Below, piece after piece: positions 22,005-33,215 of a DNA stretch of 64,000 nt (positions within the stretch are counted from its first letter, which is position 1; each line of letters opens with the position of its first letter). The DNA comes from Amorphophallus konjac (taxonomy: Eukaryota > Streptophyta > Magnoliopsida > Alismatales > Araceae). The position numbers and the translations under genes were made by a program. A model generated the notes under the pieces. The model was not told the DNA's origin and ran no database searches. It saw only the letters and a program-made list of their open reading frames with translations. The DNA is taken from assembly GCA_022559845.1 (NCBI GenBank), contig JAHNEJ010000768.1, forward strand, positions 62,001 to 126,000, written 5' to 3'.

Positions 22005-23563
22005 GTATAGACTTGCCACTCTTCAGTCGATTGATGACCTTCAACAGAGGATGAAGACTACTATATATACTGGCAGTAGCAGGTGGATAAGGGCGCGTGG
22101 CTTCCACGTTTTCCCGCCCAAGTGAATTCGCCAGATCCGAGGCAATTCCATCCACGTGTCAGCATCTGCACACCTCGTCCTCCTGGGATCACGAGCCAGG
22201 TCATCAATCTTGGTAAGAATCCCTGTCAGATAGAGTATCGGATTGTCAGGTTAAGTGAAGAACTTTGTATAGACTTTTCAATCGACAGACAGACAATGTA
22301 TATACTTGCTCAGTGTATGGACTTTATTAAAAGAGCATGCAATGTATATACTTGTGAAACGTGAGTGCAATGTATAGACTTCATGTTTATGAAGCAATGT
22401 ATAGACTTCACGTTCATATGCATAACAAGGCAATGTACAGACTTGGCGTTGTGAAAGCAGAGTTGAAGCAATGTATATACTTAGCGTGAAACAGCACGAT
22501 GTATAGACTTATGAACGCTGTGCAATGTATGGACTCCATGAGACTCTAATGCAGACAGACGATGTATAGAGTTCTCAGTTCAGCCGTCAGTGTATAGACT
22601 TGAAAGTCTTGAAGCCAATGTACAGACTTTAAGGATGAACAGTTGGATGTACATACTTGGGAGATCACTGATGGCTGTATAGACTTTGGCGAAGCAAAAG
22701 GCTGTATAGAATTGGAACAGGAAGCAAGTATGAACATTGTGAGAATGTATACACTTGAAAGCTTTCAACGTCCTCGGTGTATAGACTTAGCCAACTAGAG
22801 ACACTGTACAGACTATGAAGTACAACCAGTGTGTAGACTTCGTTTCAAGCACCGTAGGTAAAAACCCAATGTATAGACTTTAAAGAAATGCATGCTACAG
22901 TGCAATGTCTAGACTTGCTATATGCATGAGACGCTGATGAAGACGGTCCACTGTACAGACTTCCCTAAGACAATGCATGAAACGGATGCTGTATAGACTT
23001 GAGTTACTTTAGCAATGTATAGACTTTGTGAAGCACAGTCCATTGTACAGACTTTGCAAGCAGTCCGATGTACAGACTTCAACAGACTCTAGACAACGGA
23101 CGCTGTATAGACTTGCTAGTCTGAATGCCAATGTATGGACTTTGAAGTTTAGTTGGTGAGTGTACAGACTTCACCAATGAGACGCTCAATAAGACGGTCC
23201 ACTGTCTAGACTTTACTGTGAATGCATGTGCCAATGTATATACTTCAAAGCTCGACCAGTGTACAGACTTTAACAAAATACCTAAGACGCTGACTGAGAC
23301 GGACACGATGTATACACTTAGCCAATGTGCAGACTTTAATGATATGATGCAATGTACACACTTCATGAGATGATGGATATACACACTTCAGCTGAGCAAG
23401 ATACAGTGAATGTATAGACTTTGTGAGCGTACGCTGAATGAGACGGTGGCTGAGACAATAGACTGTACAGACTTTAGATGACTTTAGATGCGTGAACAAG
23501 ACCAGTGTGCAGACTTCATGAATGTGCAAACTTGTCAACGAGATGCACAACGTATAGACTATG
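22005..23563 (-). repeat. TGTATAGACTT motif array in U3 of element II
   Basis: About 43 copies of the 11-mer TGTATAGACTT (variants TGTACAGACTT, TGTATATACTT, TGTATGGACTT), mostly preceded by CAA or a single purine, at irregular 20-55 base spacing over 1.55 kb. Spacers are all different. In element sense the motif reads AAGTCTATACA. The array ends at the TATA box. The other LTR has the same array at 7703-8745 and 15790-16300. Reverse copies occur at 37130-38190. Confidence 0.92.
22071..22079 (-). promoter_or_regulatory. Element II LTR TATA box
   Basis: Minus-strand GTATATATAG at the boundary between the motif array and the leader; equivalent at 7758-7767 in the other LTR. Confidence 0.65.
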
Positions 23564-24755
23564 CACATAACAGAAGTCTAACACAAACAATATATTAGTC
23601 ATACACATGCATTCTCCAGATGATATATCAGTCACAGTCATATGCATTCATGTTGCTATCATCAAAACACAATAACAAATGCACTCACTGTCTTTGCTAT
23701 CATCAAAATAAAATAGCATTGCTATAATCAAATCAACATAGTACATGCTTGTGCCATTCTCCCTAAGGGGCACAACATTTCACTCGTCGATGTCAGTTGT
23801 AAGGGTGCCAGTGCACTCTGATAGTCAATGTAACAGTCATCCGCTGCTTTCCTCTGAAGCTACCATATGCCCCTTTCGGTGTTCGATGATTTAACCCCAA
23901 GGGTCTCATTCCCCCCTCACATCCTATCTCTGGTGACAACGAGCACGAGTTGCCTGTGGCAACCATGACCGCTTGCAGAGTGAAGCTTGCTTCGTGGCGG
24001 ACCAGAATGAGATGCGCTGTCACTGTGATTGTTGCTAATCGATGGGTGGTTTTCTTCGATTGTTTCTAATCGTCCATGCCTGGGGAGGGGTATAGCCATT
24101 TGCTCGTTTGTTTGATTTCCATGAATATATATCACTCCGAGTTCCAAGGGGTCTGTCGCCCCGTCACATGTTCCCCTGGAAGCCCTTTGCACTGAGTGAT
24201 ACAATGAAACTGCCATTAATATGGCTAACAATCAGAGACCCACTACGCCCCTAATCGCCATGAGTCTCTCGTAGGCTAGCCCTCGAGACTCATATAGTGG
24301 TGATCCTGGGAGCTGGGGTAGTCCTTATGGACTCCTCAGCATTTTGTTGGGCTTGACACCGTCTCCCGTGTGTCTTGCTATTTGTCAATTGAACGTCTCC
24401 CTATGCAGGGGAGATGCTGCCGAATTTGTTTTAGAAAAAAATACAATTTTCCCATGATTTTCGTCGCCTCTGGGAGATCATAATGTGGTCTTGTGTGTTT
24501 AATTTTGATGCTCAGAAGGCTCTGTATGCCAATGCATGCCTTGTGCTCGAGTAAGAACCTCGCACAGGCAGAGCCGAAGAGAGCAGAATAGACGAGGGTC
24601 ATTTGATTTGATCTGACTCATGTAGCAGAGTAACAATATCCTTCAGAATCCTCTAAAGTCATATAACTCAATGGGTGAAGACTTAATTGAGAAAGAATCA
24701 TGTGGATCTTCTCTTAGCAAATCTCAAATGCTGTCTAAAGTGAAGGACCCCCTTT

Positions 24756-24903
24756 GATTCGGTGGCGTCGCCACCGGATCCACCTGCCTGCTGACTTGAT
24801 TCGGTGGCGACGCCACCGAATTAGCCCTCTCGCTTTTGATTCAGTGGCATCGCCACCGAATCACCCGCACCCACACCCTATCGATGGCGACGCCACCGAC
24901 TCG
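24756..24903. repeat. Four palindromes with GGTGGCG-N-CGCCACC core (element III LTR)
   Basis: Units at 24756-24780, 24798-24822, 24838-24863 and 24880-24903. Each is GATTCGGTGGCG, one central base, then CGCCACCGAATC, with one to three changes per copy. Stems are 10-12 bp with essentially no loop, spaced 15-18 bases. The core matches the direct motif upstream of TATA in the same LTR. Confidence 0.88.
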
Positions 24904-25545
24904 AGGTCCCCGCAGCGCCAGTCGCCGACTCAGCCCCTCTATGTGCCTATTCTGAATAAATAACCAAATGTATTATATGTATATATATACATCTGTATAT
25001 ATGTGTAAATATATATATGTCCATATAAACATGCCAATATCACATATGCTTCATGCATTCGGTACATAAATATCTCTAATCATCCATGTCATGAATATAG
25101 TGCCTCCTTGCATGTATGACCAGACTTCGGTATATAAAATGGCGCTCAACAAAAGGCCGGGTCCTACCCGACTGAAAGTGTCGCTATGCGTGATGATGGT
25201 CTCCGGGCCTAAATTCTCCGCATCGTACCGAAGTTCAGACGTAATAAACTTTAACTCCTCTTGCATGAATAAAAGAAAGCATAGAAGCCTATATAGCTTC
25301 GTAGTTATTCCACTTTTCACACATTGTTATTATTCGGCCCCGAGTGGCGCTTACCTTGGCAATTAATCAAGGGTTTTCCTCCTTAGAGGATGTAATTAAC
25401 GCTATAGCCTTTACGATATAGCGGACTTCCGGTCCCGACCCGAATCTCACATTCATCTGACCACGTCAGAACGAGCGCACAATAATTTATCACTCACGTG
25501 ACTGGCACGCCTACGCATTTTTTTAAATAAAATGTGTCACCAAAG

Positions 25546-25563
25546 TGGCACGCCCAGTGGGAC
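25546..25563 (+). other. Element III candidate primer-binding site
   Basis: TGGCACGCCCAGTGGGAC, six bases after the probable LTR end. Similar GCACGCC-GTGGGAC sequences follow the 5' LTR of some plant gypsy elements; I do not assign the tRNA. Confidence 0.55.
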
Positions 25564-25663
25564 CGAGTCTCCCTTCATCTCTTTGCCAAGATAAGAAGCC
25601 ACTTGAGGCTTCCCCCAAGAATACTGATCATCTACCTGTTTCTTTGATTATAGGAGAGGAAGA

Positions 25664-28200
25664 ATGGAGACCAGATTAGCTACCCTCATGTTCGGTACAG
25701 GTGTTGTTGACAACCACGCCAACCATGGGTACCTGGCGGTGCCCACTCTGTTTGGCTCCTTCCCGCCCGCTGTCGGCTTCCCTATCTTGTTGGGGTTGAC
25801 CTTTACTGAACTACTGGGAGTCAAATCTCCCGAGCCGACAAAGATCAAGAAGGCTGAAGAAACCAGAGTCCCTAAGGCCCCGCGCTGTGCAAGCCTATCG
25901 AAGGAGCCAATGGGGGGGGTTAGCTACATGGTGCATCATGCCACCAACGGGGCTCACCCCATCTACAATAGAAGACCCGGAGGCCGTCAGTAGAGGAGCA
26001 TCCAGAGGAAAACTACTACCATTGTCAATGGGCGCCTCTCAGCATCCGGGAAGTCTATTCTCATTGGAGGTGTCCGCCTCTTCCTCGATGGACGTGATGC
26101 CCAGGCCATCCCTGCCCAGGTAGTCCCTGGTTTGCCTGTTCATAACTCCTTTCAGGCCTTGTCTGGAAGAAGGGCAGAGAAAGGAGAAGAAGGTCGCCAA
26201 GGCCGAAGAGAGCTCACCACATGGCCAAAGAAATTTAAACAAGTATGGGTCCCCAAAAGGGTTCAACCCGGGAAGGAAGGTGCGCCCATCCGTCCCTGCG
26301 AGCCCAGGTCATGGGAGATCAGGAAGAGGAGAAATGAGAGGGGTGCGGCCCCAGAAGAAGAGGAGTATGCGGTCACGGAGCTTCCGCATCGTGAAGTTTT
26401 CCATGCCTGCGCCAGGTAGGCTAATATCCCAATTGTGAAGGGAAGGTTCCATCAGCCATCGGAGAGAGCCCGACTGGCATATTTGCCTCAGGTGCGAGGC
26501 CACACATTATCTCCCATCCTCCACGGAGGGCGTGAGCAAGAAGAAATGACCGATATGGTCAGAGGGTATTTCAGGGGCTTAGGCAACCCCTCACCAGGCC
26601 AGCAGCTCCTTCTCCAAGCAGCTATGGCTGAAGAAGAATAATACTCACCGGTGGAGATCGGGGGAGAAGAAAATAGATAGGCCTTATCTGTGGATGATAA
26701 CGGACATGAAGATCTGCTCCAGCAAGATTGTGATGCTACAGAAACCCCACCATAGCAAGGGGGAAGGATGAGGAGAACGTCGGTCTTTGAAAGACTGGCC
26801 TACCCAAGTCGGGTGAATAGAAGTGTCTCCAAATATAGGAGGAACTTGAATATTGTTACTTGCAATATGGCCAGAGTGGCCAGAAGATGTGACGGTTTGT
26901 CAGATGAACTGCAAGAGTGAGCTCGTCTAGCCAATCGGCCTGGGGCAGATACCAGGATGGCCACAACTGCTAGAGAAAAGCTATAGCTGATTGAAGAAAA
27001 TCGGGAGGTTCCCGAAGTAACCGCCACCCTGGCTGTTAATATGGTGACCACTGAGGAAGACGAAGTCTTGTTGAATGCCTCACCTGAGGGAGCTTCGAGA
27101 GAAGCAATGGAGGGCACTTCAAGCACGGCGACTCTGGACCCGTCCGTGTTGATGTTGCTGCAAAAATATAAGCAGGAGATTGAACTCCTCAAGAAACAAT
27201 TTGAAGATAAAAATGAACAAGCATCCACTTCCAAGCGGCCGGAAGTGCTAGCAGAATCTTCACAAGGAGGGGTTGACCCTCGTGATTTCCCACCTCTATA
27301 CACTCTGCCTCAGCCGGCTGAGCATAGCCAAGCTGCTCCGTTGCAAAGGGCTCCTCAACCATTGATACCGGCAATATTGCCTCAGTTGCATCAGGCACCT
27401 TTGATGTGTCCGCTCCCACAGGCGACTGTCCTAAACACTCCATACCGACAGCCGGCCCACTTCTACCCGGAGCCAGCAGATCCTGCAACAGTAAACCAAC
27501 TTATGGTCAAAAAGATGATAGAGATGAAATTGGCTGAGCGGGGCGAAGGTGAATACATGGCTTTTGATGCCTACCGTGTGCCTTAACCACCACACCATGC
27601 AACCAAGCGGCTTCCCCCGGGAGTCAGCAAGCCGCCGAAGCTTGAAAAGTTCAATGGACAAGGGTCCCCCAAGGAACACATAGCATACTACATGACCGTG
27701 ATGGGGGATCTGGCCTCCGATGAGTCATATCTACTGAAATTTTTGGGTTCCTCTCTAACGGGGCTCGCATTTGAATGGCATTCAAGCTTGTCGGCTAGGT
27801 CGATCAGCGACTAGCCGGATATGCAGAAGAAATTCTGAGAAAGGTTCCACGTGACTGAAAGAGAAATTACTGTAGCCGAACTCTATGCGACCCATCAAAG
27901 GCCGGACGAGACGGCTCTTGATTATATTAAGAGGTAGAGGAACCTCAAGATGAGATGCAAGCGGCCCCCGCACCAGGAGGATGATGTGCAGATATGTAAA
28001 CAAAACCTCCGCAGAGAGGTGCTAGAAAGGATGATTGGAATGGATATTAGGTCATTTGACCGTCTTAACAATATAGTAGCCGAGATTGAAGCCTTCCTGG
28101 CGAAGCATCCAACTACCACATCCGGCACTCCTATACCAAAGGCAAAGGTAGCCGAGTGACGCCCGTCACCTAAAGAGGCTAATACCATCGACTTCAAGCC
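25664..28200 (+). pseudogene. Element III gag, open in one frame but for twelve stops
   Basis: One frame starting METRLATLMFG at 25664, about 100 bases after the primer site, stays in register for 2.5 kb. It is interrupted by stop codons at 25991, 26417, 26639, 26678, 26753, 26918, 26984, 27584, 27812, 27836, 27935 and 28157, with no frameshift I can see. The first 1.3 kb is poorly conserved. The stretch from 27630 is a clear Retrotrans_gag core: LEKFNGQGSPKEHIAYY, FLGSSLTGLAFEWHSSL, ERFHVTEREITVAEL, DETALDYIKR, RREVLERM. The stops at 27812, 27836 and 27935 stand where gag families usually have an aromatic residue, often Trp. The frame is cut at 28201 by a foldback insertion. Confidence 0.85.
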
Positions 28201-28818
28201 TGTTGGGTTCGTTGCACTCCCTATTTGTCTTTGATAATGGTTTTGATGATAACAAAATATTGTATGCGTTGGATGTGTATAGAGTAACATCCGTATGTAT
28301 AAATGTTGTGGCAAATGAGCTCACATGTTGATATTCTGCTTTGCAGGGTTGAAATGTTTGGTGGATATCATTTACAGTTGCAGTACTGTTCTTGGTGTCG
28401 ACCTCAACATGTTTCTTTTTATGGTTACATTTTCTCTTAGTTCTGCAAATCATGAATGAGCTTTAATGTCAATAGTATATGGATGGTTGGAAATCTAAAG
28501 GGCTGAATGTCAATAGCCCTTTAGATTTCCAACCATCCATATACTATTGACATTAAAGCTCATTCATGATTTGCAGAACTAAGAGAAAATGTAACCATAA
28601 AAAGAAACATGTTGAGGTCAACACCAAGAACAATACTGCAACTGTAAATGATATCCACCAAGCATTTCAACCCTGCAAAGCAGAATATCAACATGTGAGC
28701 TCATTTGCCACAACATTTATACATACGGATGTTACTCTATACATATCTAACGCACACAATATTTTGTTATCATCAAAACCATTATCAAAGATAAAGAGGG
28801 AGCGCAACGAATCCTACA
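28201..28818. repeat. 303-bp inverted repeat with 12-base loop
   Basis: Arms 28201-28503 and 28516-28818 are equal in length and match with about one difference per 15-20 bases at the outer ends and almost none near the centre. The loop TGAATGTCAATA resembles TTAATGTCAATAG found in each arm near the turn. Transcribed, it would fold into a long hairpin RNA. Confidence 0.92.
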
Positions 28819-29283
28819 AAATTCCTCTTTTTGATGATGACAAATATCATGGCCCCCAAAAACTCTCTCTTCCATTGACATTATCAAAAAGTGGGGGACT
28901 AGAGGAACAGATGTGAAGTTTTCAAAAATGAATGAGACATGAGCGCACGACCCAGCAATAAACCTACCATTAATGGAAGGTGAGTGAACCTTGAACACCA
29001 AGCAAGAGAATAAAATATGAAGTGCAATATGCAAGTTGTTTGAAATATGTTCAAATGCTCAATTTCTAAACTATATGCAAATGTAGTGCTAAATAGCACA
29101 TTATTCTCCCCCTATTGTCATGAACAAAAACTGAGTGACAATGAAATTATTTAACCTGTTATTTACATGTATAATATAAAGATGCATCTATGCGAGCTGA
29201 AGTATGAAATGAGGTATGCAGGCAAGCAGACAAGCAAGCAAGCATTAGAGTCATGCAGACAAGTATCTCTATTACTCCCCCTC
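28201..29283. mobile_element. Foldback SIRE-type insertion in element III gag
   Basis: Between two pieces of gag lies a SIRE-like fragment made of opposite halves. Bases 28201-28503 are the first 303 bp of an LTR on the plus strand (TGTTGGGTTCG, then TTTTGATGATAAC). Bases 28818-28516 are the same LTR tip on the minus strand (TGTAGGATTCG). Bases 29283-28819 are minus-strand sequence leading into that LTR, with purine tracts at 29104-29113 and 29274-29282 (read as AGGGGGAG). No target duplication is evident, and no coding capacity. The right boundary (29283) is approximate. Confidence 0.75.
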
Positions 29284-30715
29284 AGTGGGGTAAGGGGATA
29301 ACAACTAAGGCCTTTGAGAAGCAAAGGGATAAAGCTAAAGAGGTCGTTGCGCCTCTGCCAGATAAGGCAGACAATAAGAAAGATGGTCCCTCACTCAGGG
29401 ATAAGATGAAGAAGGCTTACTCTTTTCCCAAGGAAAAGACTAAGATGCTGTTTGACTGGGTTACCCAGTATGACATAATTACTCTGCCTGAGCCAAAAAG
29501 GGAGGAAGACCTGAAGAAACAAGACAGTCCCAGGTTCTGTCCTTACCACCGAATGTTAGGATATCCAATTGAAAATTGCTATGTCTTTAAAGACATCATA
29601 GAATGCCTGAAAAGGAAAGGAGAGATAGATATGGGGGAGTACAAGGTTGATCCCCCGCAATCACATGATGTTCAATTGAAGCGGATGGCTATTAATATGA
29701 TATCTCTATACCAGGCATTACCTAAAGAAATGGCGGAGGCTAGTACGCAGCATACATATGAGGCGTGTTTTCTCACACCTCCAAAAGACCAACAGGGATG
29801 GCAGCAGGTCTCTGCAAGAAACAAGAAGAAGCCTTTACCCCAATCAGCTAAAGGGGAACAAATTCGAGGTGTCACTCCGCGACCAACCCCGCCATCCCCA
29901 GCTCTGGTCTGGGTTGTGCAGCTTGTGAGGGTCAAAATCCCTGTCCGCAATTGGAAGAAACCGAGCCCGTTTCCCCAGCCTAAAAAGGTCGGCCTAGAAC
30001 TCCTGCGGCTACAGGCCTATATAAACGGGCTAGAAGAATATGAACAACCCGCATTACAGCCACTACTGGTGAAGGATTATGTTCTGTGGGAGGAATTGGA
30101 GCAGCTCTCTCTGCAACAACAAGAAGAGCCCAAAGAAGTCCCTAAAGATAACAAAAGCATGTTCTGGGGGCAGGCGCCAACTGAAAAGAAAAAGAAGAAG
30201 AAAAGAAGGGGTCGAAAATCCAAGAAGGAAACAGTGTTATCCAATACACGTTGTCCCCCCTCTTCACCCTGCTTGGGGATGAGGATGAAGACGAAGACAT
30301 ATGCTATACTCCCGCTGCTGAGGCAAATCACGCGGAAGCTTCTCAGTCAAAACATACGGCCCGCTTAGGTTAGAAATGGGGTTGCCCGCCGCACGCCGCC
30401 TGCCAATCATAATATCATCTTCTGGGGTGAGCAGCCATACAAGATACCTACACTTGAAGTTAAGGGAGTCCAGATCCCTCCCCCGTCAGGGCTATACAAC
30501 CAGGCTAAGGGCAGTAGCAGCAATCCCTCCTTTCTGGGATTTCTCAACAAGTCCCAGGGCAAGTAGCCCTGCCGTGAAGCCAGCCCCGCAGCTGGGAGCA
30601 TACCCCCACAGCCTCAGTAGCTGTCGAACCAGACAAAGGGAGATAAAGCCAAAGCGGAGATAAATGCCAATAAACAGCCGAGTGAAGCTGCTAAGCCACA
30701 AGAAGACTCAGAACC
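29284..30715 (+). pseudogene. Element III gag C-terminal part
   Basis: Gag continues after the foldback insertion. The frame around 29290-30240 has a basic segment (KAFEKQRDKAKEVV), a DWVTQYDIITLPEP segment and the knuckle-like RFCPYHRMLGYPIENCYVFKD, which in Tat/Ogre elements is followed by a hydrophobic LK-LI segment as here (IIECLKRKGEI). A Lys/Arg-rich patch (TEKKKKKKRRGRKSKK) follows. After a frame change near 30240 a second frame carries KIPTLEVKGVQIPPPSGLYNQ to the break at 30715, with two stops. The frame continues past element IV at 55072, joined across GAACC. The upstream ATG at 29253 lies in the foldback insert and is not the real start. Confidence 0.8.
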
Positions 30716-31552
30716 TGTAACGCCCGGTAATTTTGAAATAGGAATAAATATATTTACGGTTTGAAAAGAAAAATAACCTATACATGATGATATCTACATA
30801 TCTCTATAAATAGTTAATAAGGTTCCTAAAATTTATAAAAGACTAGATAATATTACCTTTTGGAATGGAAGTAAAAATTTATCTAAGATCGAACCTGCCT
30901 CTGATACCCAGGACAAGGACAAATAAAAGTTAAAGAAATTATGAGGAATAAAATCCCTATATACATACAAATTATTAATAGATATACGAGGGTTAATAAA
31001 TAACAAATGAGTTTAGATATATAAAACCCACACACATTGTAAGGGCCTTTAGAATACGAATATGACAAATAACAAGTTTTGGGGAAAATGAATAACAACA
31101 TATTGACACAAATAAGGGCCCTTAAGTCTCAACCCACTCATCCATATATCTGTGCATATATATATAATGCAATATAAATAAATATAATACAGCGTAAATA
31201 ATTAAGGCCAAACTCTGTACACAACCCCTGATAGCCTAAGAAGTCTCACAAAAAAAGAACTCATGGACCCTACTATTGTATTATAATAAATTTAAGAATA
31301 ACATGTTATTTTTATGTGAGCATTTAATGCACAACACAATTTTATTTGAATTAAGAATCAATAAATCTCAGAGAAAATATCAATTTATATTTTATTAATA
31401 ATTTAGAAAATTTTATATTTCTTATAGTTATAATATAATTTTATTTAAAGGAAGAAGGATATATATAAATAAGATTTAAATACATAAAAGATAATAGAAT
31501 GGACATATATACGATTTCGGTCCTTCCAAGGGGGTGGAGAAATGGCCAAAAT

Positions 31553-31840
31553 GTAAATGACGCCATTGCTTTAGGCGTTGTTTACGTAAGAAACGACTTT
31601 AAACAAAGTCGTTATTTTATTATAAATGAATAGTGCCAATTTTTCAATTAAAAAATTTTGAAAAAATAATTACATGGAAACATAGAGAAAAATGAAAAAC
31701 TCATACCCCTAAAATTTCCCAACAAGATCACATCAAGAAAAAAAGATAAAAATCCAGGAAGATCGTGACACCTTAAATTAACAAATACTGAAAAATGAAT
31801 GACGCATCTGAGCAAGTCGTCAATTAAAGAATTGACGACT
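31553..31840. repeat. CGTCA-stem hairpin cluster in element IV LTR A
   Basis: Hairpins at 31553-31585 (GTAAATGACGCC against GGCGTTGTTTAC), 31592-31613 (AACGACTTT against AAAGTCGTT) and 31815-31840 (perfect 11-bp stem AGTCGTCAATT, loop AAAG). A second pair sits at 33059-33115. Equivalent clusters: 46419-46705 and 47921-47977 in LTR B, 51604-51891 and about 53110-53170 in LTR C. Confidence 0.85.
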
Positions 31841-32053
31841 GTGTATACGAGCGTCATTTATTGAAATAACGCCCCAATCCTAGACGTCATTTCCAACAGA
31901 ACCCGTTGGTATTTGGATCGAACAGGGATGTTATCCGAGGTAAGTATTGATTAGGGAAAGAGATCGATACGTGGGTAATTAAGTTTAGTAAGGATTCTAC
32001 CTAGAAAATGTTAGTCCTAATCAAACTCCTAGAACCCATTAGGATTCTTTCTC

Positions 32054-32061
32054 CTATAAAT
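32054..32061 (+). promoter_or_regulatory. Element IV LTR TATA box
   Basis: CTATAAAT, conserved at 46919-46926 and 52106-52113 as CTATAAAT, about 1.33 kb into each LTR, followed by a CCCCC tract and a CAACAACCTGATG leader. Confidence 0.7.
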
Positions 32062-33135
32062 ATCCCCCTTCCATCGAGCCAAACCTGTTGGCTCTTTTCT
32101 TCAACAACCTGATGCTATTCAGTACGTGAAGAACATAAGAAGTTCTTTAACTTCTTCCTCCTGCTGCATTAAAGACCCAAGCCTTCGTCACATTGCTGTG
32201 AACGTGAGGAAGCGGCCGAGCCTCCATTCCTCCGGTTGCAGTGAAGCCACCAAGGGAGGAGAGTCTTCTTCCTTCCACTTCATCCTGCGACCGTGACTGC
32301 AACAAAGAGGGGCGGTTCCGCTTCCTTTTCTTCCTCCTGTTGCAGTTAAAAGCCCATCCTGCAAGCCTTGGCGCCATCCTCTTTCCCCCCACCATACTCT
32401 GTACAAGACAGAGTATCGATTCTTGAAGTTCATTCAACCTGTTCATCTTCCGATCTTCAACAAAGGTAGGTTTTCTCAATAACTGAAGCCCAAAGATAAT
32501 AGTAGTTAAATTGCATGTTTAAAACTCATGTTTTGTTACCATCGATTGCTTAAGTTTAGTTTACTGCTTAATTATCTTAAATAATCTCAGCACGTTAAGG
32601 ATTTTTATAACCAAGTAATCACCCACCAAAAAAATTCTGGATAAATATACTTCTTAAATCCTCATGATTATTCCTAAATTGTCATGCCTTATATGCTATA
32701 AGCTTAAATAAATTAAAAAATTTAATATATATATAATCATGTTACTCGGTTAATAGCATTATTACTGTAGCATACTAGTTATAGATTTTTCTTTTAACGA
32801 CTCGTTTCTAATCACCGGAGTGTCCTTTGGCTATGAAATTTTATGGGTGTAGTGTTGGAGAGGTGACCGAGGTAGTGAGAGTGGTTGCACCATTTTTCGT
32901 GCCCCCTATCTCAAGATCTCCCATCTCTCAATGAAAAATTATTTTGAACATCATGTTAGGTAGAGTTTTTCGAGCCCGTCATTTCGATATATAGAACGCC
33001 TGATTCCGACGTATGTACGTTGAGAACCGGAGCCCCGAACATCGACATTTTTTGGAATGACGAAATGTTAACTGTCGTCATATGCTTTTGACGCCACAGT
33101 ATATAGGCGTCAATTCTCATATTATATATATATAT

Positions 33136-33215
33136 GGGTTTTTTTGCATATTAGTCCCTACAAATATGATGAATTACTTTTTAGTCCCTACAATCTCTCT
33201 ATTGTTTAAAAAGTC
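33136..33215 (+). repeat. MULE left terminal inverted repeat
   Basis: 80 bp pairing with 42748-42825, with a handful of mismatches. It contains two TAGTCCCTACAA words 35 bases apart, possibly transposase contact sites (inference). Confidence 0.9.

Larger units (their letters stand above)
6929..23777 (-). mobile_element. Element II: non-autonomous SIRE-like Ty1/copia element
   Basis: Complete minus-strand element with TTTCA target duplications at 6924-6928 and 23778-23782, both in the element III LTR. In its own sense: 5' LTR 23777-21232, initiator-Met primer site 21230-21217, gag 21173-18723, a protease stub near 18700-18560, about 2 kb of non-coding 3' region with six purine tracts, main polypurine tract 16533-16520, 3' LTR 16519-6929. 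LTR ends are TGTTG and CAACA (CAGCA in the 3' LTR). Integrase, reverse transcriptase and RNase H are absent. The 3' LTR carries element VII. The two LTRs are very similar by eye, so insertion looks recent. Confidence 0.92.
21232..23777 (-). mobile_element. Element II 5' LTR (intact)
   Basis: 2546 bp. In element sense: TGTTGTGCCCC start at 23777, short A-rich lead, a 1.55-kb array of AAGTCTATACATTG motifs, TATA box at 22079-22071, a Ser/Arg-codon-like pyrimidine/purine leader, about seven AAGCTGT-TTG-CAGCGG repeats, and CTTCAACA at 21232. This copy is uninterrupted and serves as the reference for the split 3' LTR. Confidence 0.92.
5208..25539 (+). mobile_element. Element III 5' LTR, interrupted by element II
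   Basis: The LTR starts TGATTGGGCA at 5208 and probably ends GTGTCA at 25539, just before the primer site. Without element II (6929-23777 plus one copy of TTTCA) it is about 3.48 kb. Left part 5208-6928 contains TCGGTGGCG repeats, TATA at 6271 and AATAAA at 6576. Right part 23783-25539 contains four near-perfect palindromes (24756-24903) and AT-rich sequence near 24960-25030. Short ORFs in both parts have no recognisable domains. Confidence 0.75.

Noticed and set aside
22005..23563. CRISPR-like look of short repeats with unique spacers
   Set aside because: Repeats are only 11 bases and degenerate, spacing is irregular, the context is a plant LTR, and no cas gene exists.
24754..24963. 69-codon ORF with IRWRRHRI repeats
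   Set aside because: It is a by-product of the four palindromes in the element III LTR.
27041..27586. 181-codon ORF as a host gene
   Set aside because: It is in frame with element III gag on both sides and separated only by stops.
28166..28916. Two matching ORFs on opposite strands (95 and 116 codons)
   Set aside because: They are the two arms of the foldback LTR tip, not duplicated genes.
32147..32479. 110-codon minus-strand ORF conserved at 47012-47343 and 52198-52530
   Set aside because: It is antisense to the LTR leader just after TATA; conservation comes from recent LTR duplication, and frames differ between copies.
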